DNA of 64,000 nt, taken from Allobosea sp. LC85. GTDB lineage: Bacteria; Pseudomonadota; Alphaproteobacteria; Rhizobiales; Beijerinckiaceae. The translations under genes and the position numbers were made by a program. The stretch is taken from positions 42,056 through 106,055 of the forward strand of contig NZ_JPKG01000072.1 of the NCBI RefSeq assembly GCF_000735605.1, written 5' to 3'. Under the pieces are notes generated by a model. The model ran no database searches. It had not been told where the DNA came from and saw only the letters and a program-made list of their open reading frames with translations. Shown piece by piece: positions 55,362 through 63,847 of this stretch; position 1 is the first letter of the stretch, and the number at the start of each line of letters is the position of its first letter.

Positions 55362-57143
55362 GTGACCTTGCATCGCTATCGCTCCCATACCTGCGGCGCC
55401 CTTCGCGAGAGCGATATCGGCAATCAGGTCCGTATTTCGGGCTGGTGCCACCGCATCCGCGACCATGGCGGCGTGCTCTTCATCGATCTGCGCGACCATT
55501 ACGGCATGACCCAGGTCGTGATCGATCCGGATTCGCCGGCTTTCGCCGAAGCCGAGAAGATTCGCGCCGAATGGGTCATCCGCATCGACGGCAAGGTCAA
55601 GGCGCGCCTCGAGGGCACCGGGAATGCCAATCTTGCGACCGGGGCGATCGAGGTCTTCGCTACCGCGCTCGAAGTGCTGGGTCCTTCCGGCGAGCTGCCG
55701 CTGCCGGTGTTCGGTGATCTCGAATACCCCGAGGACACGCGCCTGAAGTATCGTTTCCTCGATCTGCGTCGGGAAAAACTGCACAACAACATCATGCTGC
55801 GCGGCAAGGTCATCGACTCGCTGCGTAACCGGATGAAGACCTCGGGTTTCTCGGAGTTCCAGACGCCGATCCTGACCGCGTCGTCGCCGGAAGGCGCGCG
55901 CGACTTCCTGGTGCCGAGCCGGCTGCATCCCGGCCATTTCTACGCGCTGCCGCAGGCGCCGCAGCAGTACAAGCAGCTGCTGATGATGGCGGGCTTTGAC
56001 CGCTATTTCCAGATCGCGCCCTGTTTCCGCGACGAGGACCCGCGCGCCGACCGTCTGCCGGGCGAGTTCTACCAGCTCGACGTCGAAATGAGCTTCGTCA
56101 CGCAGGAGGACGTCTTCCGCACCATGGAGCCGGTGATAGCCGGCGTCTTCGAGGAGTTCGGCGGCGGCAAGTCGGTCACCAAGAACTGGCCGCGCATTCC
56201 CTATGCCGAGTCGATCCGCAAATACGGCTCGGACAAGCCTGATCTTCGCAATCCGCTCGAGATGCAGGACGTGTCCGAGCATTTCCGCGGTTCCGGCTTC
56301 AAGGTCTTCGCTCGCATCCTGGAAGACGAGAAGAACCAGGTCTGGGCGATTCCGGCACCGGGCGGCGGCTCGCGCGCTTTCTGCGACCGCATGAATTCCT
56401 GGGCTCAAGGCGAAGGCCAGCCCGGCCTCGGATACATCATGTGGCGCGAGGGCGCGGGCGCCGGCCCGATCGCCAACAACATCGGCCCTGAGCGGGTCGA
56501 GGCGATCCGCGCCGCACTCGGCCTGAAGGACGGCGACGCGGCCTTCTTCGCCGCCGGCAACCCCGACAAGTTCTACAAATTCGCCGGCGCGGCCCGTAAC
56601 AAGGTCGGTTCGGAGCTCGGCCTGATCGACGAGAAGGCCTTCGCCTTCGCCTGGATCGTCGACTTCCCGATGTACGAGTACAACGAGGACGAGAAGCGGG
56701 TCGATTTCTCGCATAACCCGTTCTCGATGCCGCAAGGTGGGCTGGAGTCGCTGCAGAAGGACGATCCGCTGGCGATCAAGGCCTTCCAATACGACATCGC
56801 CTGCAACGGTTACGAGCTCGCCTCGGGCGGCATTCGCAATCACCGCCCTGAGGCGATGGTCAAGGCCTTCGAGATCGCCGGCTATGGCGAGGAGACGGTG
56901 ATCGAGCGCTTTGGCGGCATGTATCGCGCCTTCCAGTACGGCGCGCCGCCGCATGGTGGCATGGCCGCCGGTATCGACCGCATCATCATGCTGCTTGCCG
57001 GCGCCAGCAACCTGCGCGAGGTCGCGCTGTTCCCGATGAACCAGCAAGCCGTCGATCTGCTGATGGGGGCGCCCTCCGAAGTCGGCCCGAAGCAGCTGCG
57101 CGAGCTCCATATCCGCCTGAACCTGCCTGAAAAGAACGGCTGA
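55362..57143 (+). CDS. aspS: Aspartyl-tRNA synthetase
   Basis: This 593-residue class II synthetase has an N-terminal OB-fold anticodon domain (GWCHRIRDHGGVLFIDLRDHYG), a catalytic domain with motif 2 CFRDEDPRADRLPGEFYQLD and motif 3 GMAAGIDRIIMLL, and the bacterial GAD insertion (about 300-420). Because GatCAB is present, the enzyme may be non-discriminating and also make Asp-tRNA(Asn); that cannot be settled by eye. The start is the GTG at 55362 (TLHRYRSHTCG opening). Confidence 0.96.
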   Translation: MTLHRYRSHTCGALRESDIGNQVRISGWCHRIRDHGGVLFIDLRDHYGMTQVVIDPDSPAFAEAEKIRAEWVIRIDGKVKARLEGTGNANLATGAIEVFATALEVLGPSGELPLPVFGDLEYPEDTRLKYRFLDLRREKLHNNIMLRGKVIDSLRNRMKTSGFSEFQTPILTASSPEGARDFLVPSRLHPGHFYALPQAPQQYKQLLMMAGFDRYFQIAPCFRDEDPRADRLPGEFYQLDVEMSFVTQEDVFRTMEPVIAGVFEEFGGGKSVTKNWPRIPYAESIRKYGSDKPDLRNPLEMQDVSEHFRGSGFKVFARILEDEKNQVWAIPAPGGGSRAFCDRMNSWAQGEGQPGLGYIMWREGAGAGPIANNIGPERVEAIRAALGLKDGDAAFFAAGNPDKFYKFAGAARNKVGSELGLIDEKAFAFAWIVDFPMYEYNEDEKRVDFSHNPFSMPQGGLESLQKDDPLAIKAFQYDIACNGYELASGGIRNHRPEAMVKAFEIAGYGEETVIERFGGMYRAFQYGAPPHGGMAAGIDRIIMLLAGASNLREVALFPMNQQAVDLLMGAPSEVGPKQLRELHIRLNLPEKNG

Positions 57144-57152
57144 TCCCCCGCC

Positions 57153-57524
57153 ATGCCTGCCCCGACTGGAGCGCGCTTGCCCGCGCTCGCCTGCCTGCTC
57201 GCGCTGCCGCTAACCGCCTGTGTCACCGCCGCGCCCCATACCAGCCCGGGGCGGGCGGCGGAGCTTGCCAATCTGGTCTCGCGCTCGATCGCCTGCCGGG
57301 CTGGAGCGCCGCGCTCCAGTACGCTCGACCGCTTCCTTGACGCTGAGCGCGCACGCGGCGCGACGCCGGAGCAGATCGCGGGAGCGCGCTCGACCTATGT
57401 CACGGTCTCGGAGGCGGCGACCATCAATCAGGGTGTCCGGCCCGAATCCTGCTCTGCGGAGGAGCGCGGCTCCCTGAAGCCTCGCATGGCGCGCGTCCGG
57501 GCCGGCGATTTCAGCGGGCTCTGA
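57153..57524 (+). CDS. Small lipoprotein, paralogue of the next gene
   Basis: This 123-residue protein has a lipoprotein signal (lipobox LTAC, Cys near residue 23). The mature part has two cysteines (SIACRAG and RPESCSAEER) flanking a helical Ala/Arg-rich region. It shares its layout with the next gene (Cys, basic helix, Pro-x-x-Cys-x-Ala-x-Glu-Arg), so they are likely duplicates. It starts 9 bases after the aspS stop. Function unknown. Confidence 0.65.
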   Translation: MPAPTGARLPALACLLALPLTACVTAAPHTSPGRAAELANLVSRSIACRAGAPRSSTLDRFLDAERARGATPEQIAGARSTYVTVSEAATINQGVRPESCSAEERGSLKPRMARVRAGDFSGL

Positions 57525-57536
57525 GCGCGATCAGCC

Positions 57537-57839
57537 ATGCCTTTCGCCAGAGCCTTCCTCTGCAGCCTGCTCCTGCCTGCGCTGGCTGCCTGCACGACAA
57601 CCGCCGGTCCAAAACCTGGAACCGCGGAGTTTGCGGCCGTCAAGGTCTCGCGCGGCTATGATTGTGGCGTCGTCGTCGACCGCCGCCGTGTGATGGCAGG
57701 GCTTGCCCCGGCGGAGCGCGGGCGTTTCGTCGCCGTCAATGCCAGCCTCGCGGTAAAGTCCTACAAGGCGCCGCGTCATTGCGATGCGGCGGAGCGCAGC
57801 GCGGTCCAGCACGACCTTGCCGGGCTCACGCAGCGCTGA
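57537..57839 (+). CDS. Small lipoprotein, paralogue of the previous gene
   Basis: This 100-residue protein has a lipoprotein signal (LAAC, Cys near residue 19). Two mature cysteines lie in RGYDCGVVV and APRHCDAAERSAV, at positions corresponding to the previous gene. It is shorter by about 20 residues between the conserved Cys sites. The ATG is 12 bases after the previous stop, so the two are in one operon. Function unknown; an envelope role is inferred from the signal. Confidence 0.65.
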   Translation: MPFARAFLCSLLLPALAACTTTAGPKPGTAEFAAVKVSRGYDCGVVVDRRRVMAGLAPAERGRFVAVNASLAVKSYKAPRHCDAAERSAVQHDLAGLTQR

Positions 57840-57882
57840 ATTCCGCTTGCCTGCCGAGGGCGATCCCGGCCAGAAGGCAGGA

Positions 57883-58782
57883 ATGCCGCCCGCGACCGAG
57901 TTGCTCCCGCTCCAAGAGACCGTCACCGCGGTCGTTGTCGCCTATGACAGCGCCGATGTCCTGTCGGCCTGCCTCGATGCGCTGCGGCGCGAGGGCGTGC
58001 CTGCCATCGTCGTCGACAATGCCAGCAGCGACAATTCGGCCGCGATTGCGCGCGCGCATGGCGCAACGGTGATCGCGAGCTCCCGGAATGAGGGCTATGG
58101 CCGAGGCAACAATCTCGGCATCGCAGCCTGCCGCACCCCCTATGCGCTGATCGTCAATCCCGACCTCGTGCTGCAGCCTGGCGCGATGGCAGGGCTGCTG
58201 GCCGCCGCAGCGCGGTATCCCGATGCCGGGATGCTGGCTCCTCGCATTGTCGAGCCTTCGGGGCGCGTCTTCATCCAGCCGCGTTCGCTGCTGTCGCCGG
58301 CCCATCTCAATCATCCCGGCGCGGCGATTGTTCCGGAGGGCGATGCCTGCCTGCCGTTTCTCTCCGGCGCTTGTCTCCTGCTCCGCTGCGACGCCTTCGA
58401 GGCGCTGGGTGGCTTCGATCCGCAGATCTTCCTGTTCTACGAGGATGACGACCTTTGCCGTCGCATGCGCGATTCCGGGCATGCGCTGGTGCATGTGCAT
58501 GAGGCGCAGGCGCATCATGCGCGCGGCCGTTCCAGCAAGCCCAGCCCCGGCCGACGCTTCAATGCGCGCTGGCATCTCGCCTGGTCGCACGCCTATATCG
58601 CCGCCAAATACGGCCAATCCGGGCCGTCGTCCTTTGCAGTTTGCGAAAATGTCGCAAAAACAGCGGGTTACGCCTTGATCATGAACCGCCTCAAGATGAT
58701 GGCGCATGCCGGCTCGGCCGCCGGGGCCCTGGCCTGGCGGCGCGGACGGACGGCGCTCTCGCGGCAGGGCCTGGACGAGTAG
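57883..58782 (+). CDS. Family 2 glycosyltransferase
   Basis: This 299-residue GT2-fold enzyme has an N-terminal nucleotide-sugar site (TAVVVAYDSADVLSACLDAL, VVDNASSDNSA, NPDLVLQPGAM) and the acceptor-side motif FLFYEDDDLCRRMRDSG near residue 190. It resembles rhamnosyltransferase-like enzymes of surface-polysaccharide synthesis; the sugar is unknown. GAAGGCAGGA precedes the ATG at 57883. It is convergent with a methyltransferase gene. Confidence 0.86.
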   Translation: MPPATELLPLQETVTAVVVAYDSADVLSACLDALRREGVPAIVVDNASSDNSAAIARAHGATVIASSRNEGYGRGNNLGIAACRTPYALIVNPDLVLQPGAMAGLLAAAARYPDAGMLAPRIVEPSGRVFIQPRSLLSPAHLNHPGAAIVPEGDACLPFLSGACLLLRCDAFEALGGFDPQIFLFYEDDDLCRRMRDSGHALVHVHEAQAHHARGRSSKPSPGRRFNARWHLAWSHAYIAAKYGQSGPSSFAVCENVAKTAGYALIMNRLKMMAHAGSAAGALAWRRGRTALSRQGLDE

Positions 58783-58794
58783 CAGGCGCGTTCC

Positions 58795-58846
58795 AGAGGT
58801 GCAGCCCTGCTAGAGGGGCAGGTCCTGCTAGAGGTGCAAGTCCTTC
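58795..58846. repeat. Three tandem ~17-bp repeats at the GT2/methyltransferase junction
   Basis: Three imperfect direct copies begin AGAGG(T/G)GCA (58795, 58812, 58830), each 17-18 bases. The stop codon of the minus-strand methyltransferase lies in the second and third copies. They could come from replication slippage and may have moved the gene's stop. Confidence 0.6.
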
Positions 58847-59646
58847 ATCGGGGTGGCGATGATCCTGCGGATCTCGCGCAGTTGCCTGAAGACGAGCCGC
58901 GCCTTGCGCAGCAGGGTGCTGTCGGCCCCGAGCAACTCAGCCTCGCGTGCGGCGAAGGCGGCCTTGCCCTGCAGGGCAGGGATTGGGCTCAGCGGCAGCG
59001 GCGCGCTCGAGAGGGCAGAGAAATCGAGTTCCGCCAGAGCCGGCTCGGCTCCGCGAAGGCTCTTGCCGATCACATAGCGCGCCGTGTCGAGGCGGGTTGC
59101 GGCGGCATCGCGCGTCGGCTTCTGCATCACGGCGCTGGAATCGCGCCACTGGATGCCCTTTCGATAGGCCGGAACCCATTGCACCTGGGCTTCGAGCAGG
59201 TTCAATCCGGCGTAACGGGCCAGGGCAGGAAAGGCGTCGTCATAGAAGCGCCAGCAATCGACGGGGAAGCGGTGCCGCGGACCGCCGCCCGGGGAGGTGA
59301 TGAAGGCGAGGCCGTTGCCCTTCAGCACGCGCGAAATCTCAAGGATGGTGATCCAGAAATACTCGGCATGCTCGAACACTTCCGAGCAGGTCACGACATC
59401 GACCGAGCCGGTGGCGATCTCCTTCCAGTCATAGGGGTCGGCCACCGCCACATCGACATTCAGCCCCGGCTCGATGTCCATGCCGACAAGCTTCCAGGCC
59501 GGGTTCGACATGACGTCGCGGTTGGACAGGCTCTGCCCGTCGACAATGGCCGAGCCGACATCGAGCACGGTCAGCGGCGAGGTCTCGACGGCGGAGAGAT
59601 AGGCCTTGCGGAAGACCCGCGCCTTGTCGTTGGCAGAAGCATGCAT
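58828..59646 (-). CDS. SAM-dependent methyltransferase
   Basis: This 272-residue class I methyltransferase has motif I LTVLDVGSAIVDG (about residues 25-37), the acidic motif MDIEPG, and SVDVVTCSEVFEHAEYF typical of UbiE/methyltransferase-11 enzymes. The last 60 residues are a helical tail. It sits between a GT2 and an acetyltransferase gene, so a sugar or lipid head-group target is plausible. The C-terminus (KDLHL) lies in a short tandem repeat. Confidence 0.82.
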   Translation of the reverse strand: MHASANDKARVFRKAYLSAVETSPLTVLDVGSAIVDGQSLSNRDVMSNPAWKLVGMDIEPGLNVDVAVADPYDWKEIATGSVDVVTCSEVFEHAEYFWITILEISRVLKGNGLAFITSPGGGPRHRFPVDCWRFYDDAFPALARYAGLNLLEAQVQWVPAYRKGIQWRDSSAVMQKPTRDAAATRLDTARYVIGKSLRGAEPALAELDFSALSSAPLPLSPIPALQGKAAFAAREAELLGADSTLLRKARLVFRQLREIRRIIATPMKDLHL

Positions 59647-59713
59647 GGGGGCGGTCCGGCGATGGAGGGAGGCCGTATCGGAGGGGGCACCTTCGATCCT
59701 GAGCGGCGACCTA

Positions 59714-60409
59714 TCAGGAAACGGCTCTTGGAGGCAAATCCTCGATCCTGTCGGACATCAGAACCGGGATCAGTCGTCTGATCTCGGCCTCGGGCCATGC
59801 CCACCACCGGCTCGCCAGCAGCGTCGCGATCCGTTCCTCGCTCAGGCGGTGCCGCAAGAGCCGTGCCGGATTGCCGGCGACGATTCCGTAAGGCGGAACG
59901 TCTTTCGTGACGACGGCGCGGGCGCCGATGACGGCGCCATGGCCGATGCGGACCCCGGACAGGATCAGCGCCTGCGACCCGAGCCAGACATCATGTCCGA
60001 TGATGACGTCACCGCGCGAGACCTGATTGCCGGGATGGCCCTTCGCCTCGGGCCATAGTCGCGGGTAATCGTGGAATGGGTAGGTCGTCGCCCATTCCGT
60101 GCGATGGTTGCCGCCGAGCAGGATCTCGACCCCGTCGCCGATCGAGCCATAGCGCCCGATGATCAGACGCGCGCCGCTTCCGGCGAAGCGCACCTTCGGC
60201 CGGCCATAAGTATAGCGTCCGACGACGAGCTGCCCAGGGCGGCGAGCGATCAGGTTGGCCAGGTACAACCGAGCCTGGTTATCGGGGTTGAAGCGCCGGC
60301 GCAGGAAGCTGCGCGGGCCCTGAGGCAACCCGGCCCACCACGCTGCGATCGCGGAGGGCCGCCAGGATACGTCTTCCGGGAGAAGATCGACAGGCGCGTT
60401 ATTCGGCAT
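59714..60409 (-). CDS. Hexapeptide O-acetyltransferase (CatB type)
   Basis: This 231-residue left-handed beta-helix acyltransferase has hexapeptide repeats (about 60-180, for example VIIGHDVWLGSQALILSGVRIGHGAVIGARAVVTKDV) and the catalytic His region GNHRTEWATTYPF. The CatB/xenobiotic acetyltransferase group also includes sugar O-acetyltransferases of capsule and LPS. Its start overlaps the stop of the upstream gene by 11 bases. Confidence 0.85.
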   Translation of the reverse strand: MPNNAPVDLLPEDVSWRPSAIAAWWAGLPQGPRSFLRRRFNPDNQARLYLANLIARRPGQLVVGRYTYGRPKVRFAGSGARLIIGRYGSIGDGVEILLGGNHRTEWATTYPFHDYPRLWPEAKGHPGNQVSRGDVIIGHDVWLGSQALILSGVRIGHGAVIGARAVVTKDVPPYGIVAGNPARLLRHRLSEERIATLLASRWWAWPEAEIRRLIPVLMSDRIEDLPPRAVS

Positions 60410-62240
60410 TGGCCTTGAGGTCGATCTTGTCGAAGATCTCGGTCGGATCGGTGATCGTGAGGACGTCGGCGAGGCCGAGACCGCTTGCCGACTTCGCGCT
60501 GGCCTGGACGGTCAGGGTGCCTGGCTTCGCCGCAAAGCGGGAGACCGCGGCGGTCAGAGCCTTGGCCGCATCGGAGGGGCCGAGGATCGCGGCAAGGCCG
60601 AGGCTGGCCATCATCGCATATTCGCGCCGCAGCTCGTCGGGCTTGCGCTTGTTCTTGCGGGCCTCGTTCTCGACGAGTTTCTCGAGCAGTCCGAAATTCT
60701 TCAGCTTGGCATCGACGCTGCGGGCCGTCGCCCCGAGCGCCGCTACCTGCGCGAGCGCGATATCGCTGGAGAACAGGTCCTTGGTGACGTTGCCGAGCGT
60801 GCCGGAGGCCTCAAACTGCGCCATGCCGGCGCCACCGAGCGAGAGCGTGCGGATAGCAAGCTCGTTGCGTGCAGCGTCCCAGGCGAGATCGAGCTTCGCC
60901 GAGAAGTCGAGGGCGCGGTAGCCCATGGCGATCAGCTCCGCAGCCGCGGGATTGCCGGTTGCCTCGCTCACCGGAGCGGTGAGCTTGTCGATGGTCAAGG
61001 CAAGCTTGGTCGGCACGCCGTTGATCTGGTCGGCTGCCGCAATCTCGAATGTGCCAAGCCCGACGCGGATCGGAGGCTGTGCGGGCTGCCCCGGCTTGAC
61101 CTGCTGCGGTACGTCGACCGAGAGCCCGGCAAGCCGGATCGTGCCGAGCGTCGGGATCAGCTTGCGGAAATCGAGCGATTCGATCTCGGATTCAGGCTTG
61201 GCCAGGATTTCCTTCAGGCCCTTGAACATGGGCGCCAGCGAAAAGCCGGAATAGCTCAGCGACTCGAGCGCGCCCTTGGCGCCCGCTCCGGCGAAGGAGA
61301 ACCCTTCCATGGCGTAGCCGGACTTTGCCGGCGCATCCTCGCCATAGGCCATCCGGGCGATGCGCATGTCCATGGCAACCGGCGCTTCGCCCGGCTTCGG
61401 CGGGACCGAGAGGGTTATCACCATGTCGCGGACTTCGCCGCTGCCATGGTCGATGGCATCAAACAGCGAGAACATCGAAAGCGCCATGCGCTTGTCGGCC
61501 TCGAGCCGAGCCAGATCGCGCTTGGCCTGCGGATCGAGCCCTGCCTTCTGGTCGGCCTCCGCCTGCGTGATGACCCGCGACAGGAGTTCGGCGAGCGGTT
61601 CGTCTCCGACACGCATCTTGAAGTCGCGGCCGGTCGTCCTGCCGAGTGAGATCTTGCCGAGTTGGCCCAGATCGATCGCGTAGCCATCCTGCTCGAAGCG
61701 ACCGAAGATCGGCTGCATGGCTTCTTCCACGCCGGGCTTGGCGCGTTCGCTCAGCACGCGTGCGAGATGGCGCATGTCGAAGGCTTCGAAGCTGATGCGC
61801 TTGATCTCGCCCTTCATCGCCCCGGTTGGCCCACCGGTCACGGATATCGCGCCGCCGCTCGCCGAGCCGCGGCCGATCCTGCCGTCGCGAATCTCGCTGA
61901 AGCGAATGTCGCGATAGGTCGTGACCTGCCTTTGCGGTCCGAGAACCTGCTCGACCGTCAATTCGGGGGCACTGATTTCCGACGCGGCGAGGCGGCCGGT
62001 GCGGGCGACGGCGCTCTCGCCGGTGCTGCCGTTGAACAGCGAGACGAAGGCTTCGCGCTCGAGGCTCGAGCCCTTCACATCGACCTTCGGTATGGCGATG
62101 ACGATCGCGCCCAGATCCAGGCGGATATTGTCGATCTGGAAATCGGCTGCCCAGGACGGTTGTGCCAGAACAAGGATAAAGGCCGCGGCCGCCGTTGTGC
62201 GCAGACGGCGCATCGGGCTGCGAAGGGTCGACGTGATCAT
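60399..62240 (-). CDS. Large exported protein of unknown function
   Basis: This 613-residue protein has a signal peptide (1-32, ending PSWAAD) and a long beta-rich mature part made of repeated short segments (IDNIRLDLGAIVIAIPKVDV, SELTVEQVL, and later AAVSRFAAKPGTLTVQASAKS) without cysteines. The pattern recalls AsmA/DUF-type periplasmic proteins, but I cannot assign it. The ATG at 62240 is preferred over one at 62276. The O-acetyltransferase is coupled downstream. Confidence 0.7.
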   Translation of the reverse strand: MITSTLRSPMRRLRTTAAAAFILVLAQPSWAADFQIDNIRLDLGAIVIAIPKVDVKGSSLEREAFVSLFNGSTGESAVARTGRLAASEISAPELTVEQVLGPQRQVTTYRDIRFSEIRDGRIGRGSASGGAISVTGGPTGAMKGEIKRISFEAFDMRHLARVLSERAKPGVEEAMQPIFGRFEQDGYAIDLGQLGKISLGRTTGRDFKMRVGDEPLAELLSRVITQAEADQKAGLDPQAKRDLARLEADKRMALSMFSLFDAIDHGSGEVRDMVITLSVPPKPGEAPVAMDMRIARMAYGEDAPAKSGYAMEGFSFAGAGAKGALESLSYSGFSLAPMFKGLKEILAKPESEIESLDFRKLIPTLGTIRLAGLSVDVPQQVKPGQPAQPPIRVGLGTFEIAAADQINGVPTKLALTIDKLTAPVSEATGNPAAAELIAMGYRALDFSAKLDLAWDAARNELAIRTLSLGGAGMAQFEASGTLGNVTKDLFSSDIALAQVAALGATARSVDAKLKNFGLLEKLVENEARKNKRKPDELRREYAMMASLGLAAILGPSDAAKALTAAVSRFAAKPGTLTVQASAKSASGLGLADVLTITDPTEIFDKIDLKANAE

Positions 62241-62422
62241 GACGGTCTCCAGATGACGGCAGCGAACCTGCCGCAATGCAGCGACGAAAGAAAGACGACT
62301 TGCTCTCGGGACCGCAGGAAAAACTTGACCGCCTCGCTGCGATCTTCCGTATCTGTCTCAGATCCGCCATCCGGCCCGTGCAGGAGCGGTGCGGGCGGCG
62401 AATGCGATGGAGCTTAGAGACG

Positions 62423-62899
62423 ATGCGGTCCGCCCGACGATTCCCTGCAGCCTGCCTTGCCTTGCTGCTTCTGGCTCTTACCCCCGTCATGGCATTCGCC
62501 CAGCAAACGGCTCCCGCGGCCGGGCTGGAGACACTTGCGATCGTCGGCAGCGGGCAGCGCCATGTCTTCCAGGTCGAGGTCATGCGTACGCCTGATCAGC
62601 GTGCGCGCGGCCTGATGCACCGCAATTATATGCCGCCGGACCGCGGGATGCTGTTCGATTTCGGCCGGGTCGAGCCGGTTGCGATGTGGATGCAGAACAC
62701 CTTCATTCCGCTCGACATGCTGTTTATCCGCGCTGACGGAACCGTCGTGCGCATCGCCGCGCAAACCGAACCGCTCTCGACGCGTACGATTCCCTCGGGC
62801 GAGCCGGTGCTCTCGGTACTCGAGATCAATGGCGGGATCGCCGCCAAGCTCGGAATCAAACCGGGCGACAAGGTGGAGCACCCGCTCTTCAAGCCGTAA
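62423..62899 (+). CDS. DUF192-family exported protein
   Basis: This 158-residue protein has a signal peptide (1-31, ending FAQQT) and a DUF192 domain: VEVMRTPDQRARGLMHR, MLFDFGRVEPVAMWMQNTFIPLDMLFI and VLEINGGIAAKLGIKPGDKV. The function of this family is not known. The ATG at 62423 gives a clean signal peptide; an ATG at 62402 is an alternative. It is divergent from the large exported protein. Confidence 0.85.
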   Translation: MRSARRFPAACLALLLLALTPVMAFAQQTAPAAGLETLAIVGSGQRHVFQVEVMRTPDQRARGLMHRNYMPPDRGMLFDFGRVEPVAMWMQNTFIPLDMLFIRADGTVVRIAAQTEPLSTRTIPSGEPVLSVLEINGGIAAKLGIKPGDKVEHPLFKP

Positions 62900-63138
62900 G
62901 GACGCTTGGCGCTCGCATGGCAGCGCAGCGATCGTCCGTCAGTTCCGATCGGAAAACCCTGCATTCCTGGTGAGCGCGGTCCGTGAAAGCCTCCGCACGG
63001 AGAGTGTCATTGCGTCGCAGCTCTGTGGAATGCGGAAGAAATCTGGCGGCGAATCACAGAATTGCCCACTTCCTTAATCAAAGGCGGTCATCCCGGATTT
63101 CATCCCCAGATACCCAGCACGCTTGCGAAGGACGGATC

Positions 63139-63783
63139 ATGACGACACGTGCCGTGGTCGCAGCGCTAGCCATGTGCGTTGCGCTGATCACCGGAATCCG
63201 CCCGGATCAGGCCCATGCCGAGCAGATCGCGGCCTCGTCTCGGGGGCGCACGTCGCCGCCCGCTGCGTTCCTCACTTTCTGTTCGAAGAACCCGGCGGAA
63301 TGCGCGCGATCGGGGTCGGTGATGCGGAGCGTCCCGCTTACCCCTGAACGCCACCGTGAACTGCAGCAGGTGAATGCGCATGTGAATGCTGCCATTCAGG
63401 AGGTCTCCGACCTGGAGCATCACGGCCAGGAGGATGTCTGGAGCATACCGAGGGATGGTCGGGGCGATTGCGAAGATTTCGCGCTCCTGAAGCGCAAGCT
63501 TCTGATCCAGCGCGGCTGGCCGTCATCGACCCTGCTGATGACGGTCGTCGGTACGCCCGAGGGCGAAGGCCATGCCGTGCTGATGGTCGTGACCGACGCA
63601 GGGGACTTCGTTCTCGACAACAAGACATCGCGAATCGTGCTCTGGTCGCAAACGGGGTATCTCTTCTTCAGCCGGGTGGCGCAGGCCAATCCGCGCCAGT
63701 GGGAGGCGATCGACGGAGGGAACGCGAGATACACCGCAGCAACGCGGCGCGGGCTCCATCCTCAGCTCGGCATCCAGCGCTAG
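63139..63783 (+). CDS. Transglutaminase-like cysteine peptidase (BTLCP type)
   Basis: This 214-residue exported protein has a signal peptide (1-28) and a periplasmic transglutaminase-like fold of the bacterial BTLCP family. The likely triad is Cys111 (RGDCEDFALLKRKLL), His145 (EGEGHAVLMV) and Asp160 (FVLDN). Members such as LapG cleave surface adhesins in response to c-di-GMP, but many Rhizobiales paralogues lack known partners, and no LapD-like gene is in the window. AAGGACGG precedes the ATG. Confidence 0.85.
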   Translation: MTTRAVVAALAMCVALITGIRPDQAHAEQIAASSRGRTSPPAAFLTFCSKNPAECARSGSVMRSVPLTPERHRELQQVNAHVNAAIQEVSDLEHHGQEDVWSIPRDGRGDCEDFALLKRKLLIQRGWPSSTLLMTVVGTPEGEGHAVLMVVTDAGDFVLDNKTSRIVLWSQTGYLFFSRVAQANPRQWEAIDGGNARYTAATRRGLHPQLGIQR

Positions 63784-63790
63784 ACAGAAA

Positions 63791-63814
63791 ACGCCCCGGC
63801 GTGAACCGGGGCGT
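63791..63814 (-). terminator. Terminator for the minus-strand gene at the right edge
   Basis: ACGCCCCGG (63791-63799) and CCGGGGCGT (63806-63814) form a 9-bp stem with a six-base loop. On the minus strand it is followed by TTTTCTGT. It lies between the stop of the plus-strand protease gene (63783) and the stop of the minus-strand frame at 63848, and suits the latter. Confidence 0.65.
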
Positions 63815-63847
63815 GTCGAGCTTCGTGTGTTCTGAAGACATTGGCGG

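Noticed and set aside
58795..58846. CRISPR-like repeat array
   Set aside because: Only three imperfect, directly adjacent copies without spacers, and no cas genes in the window.
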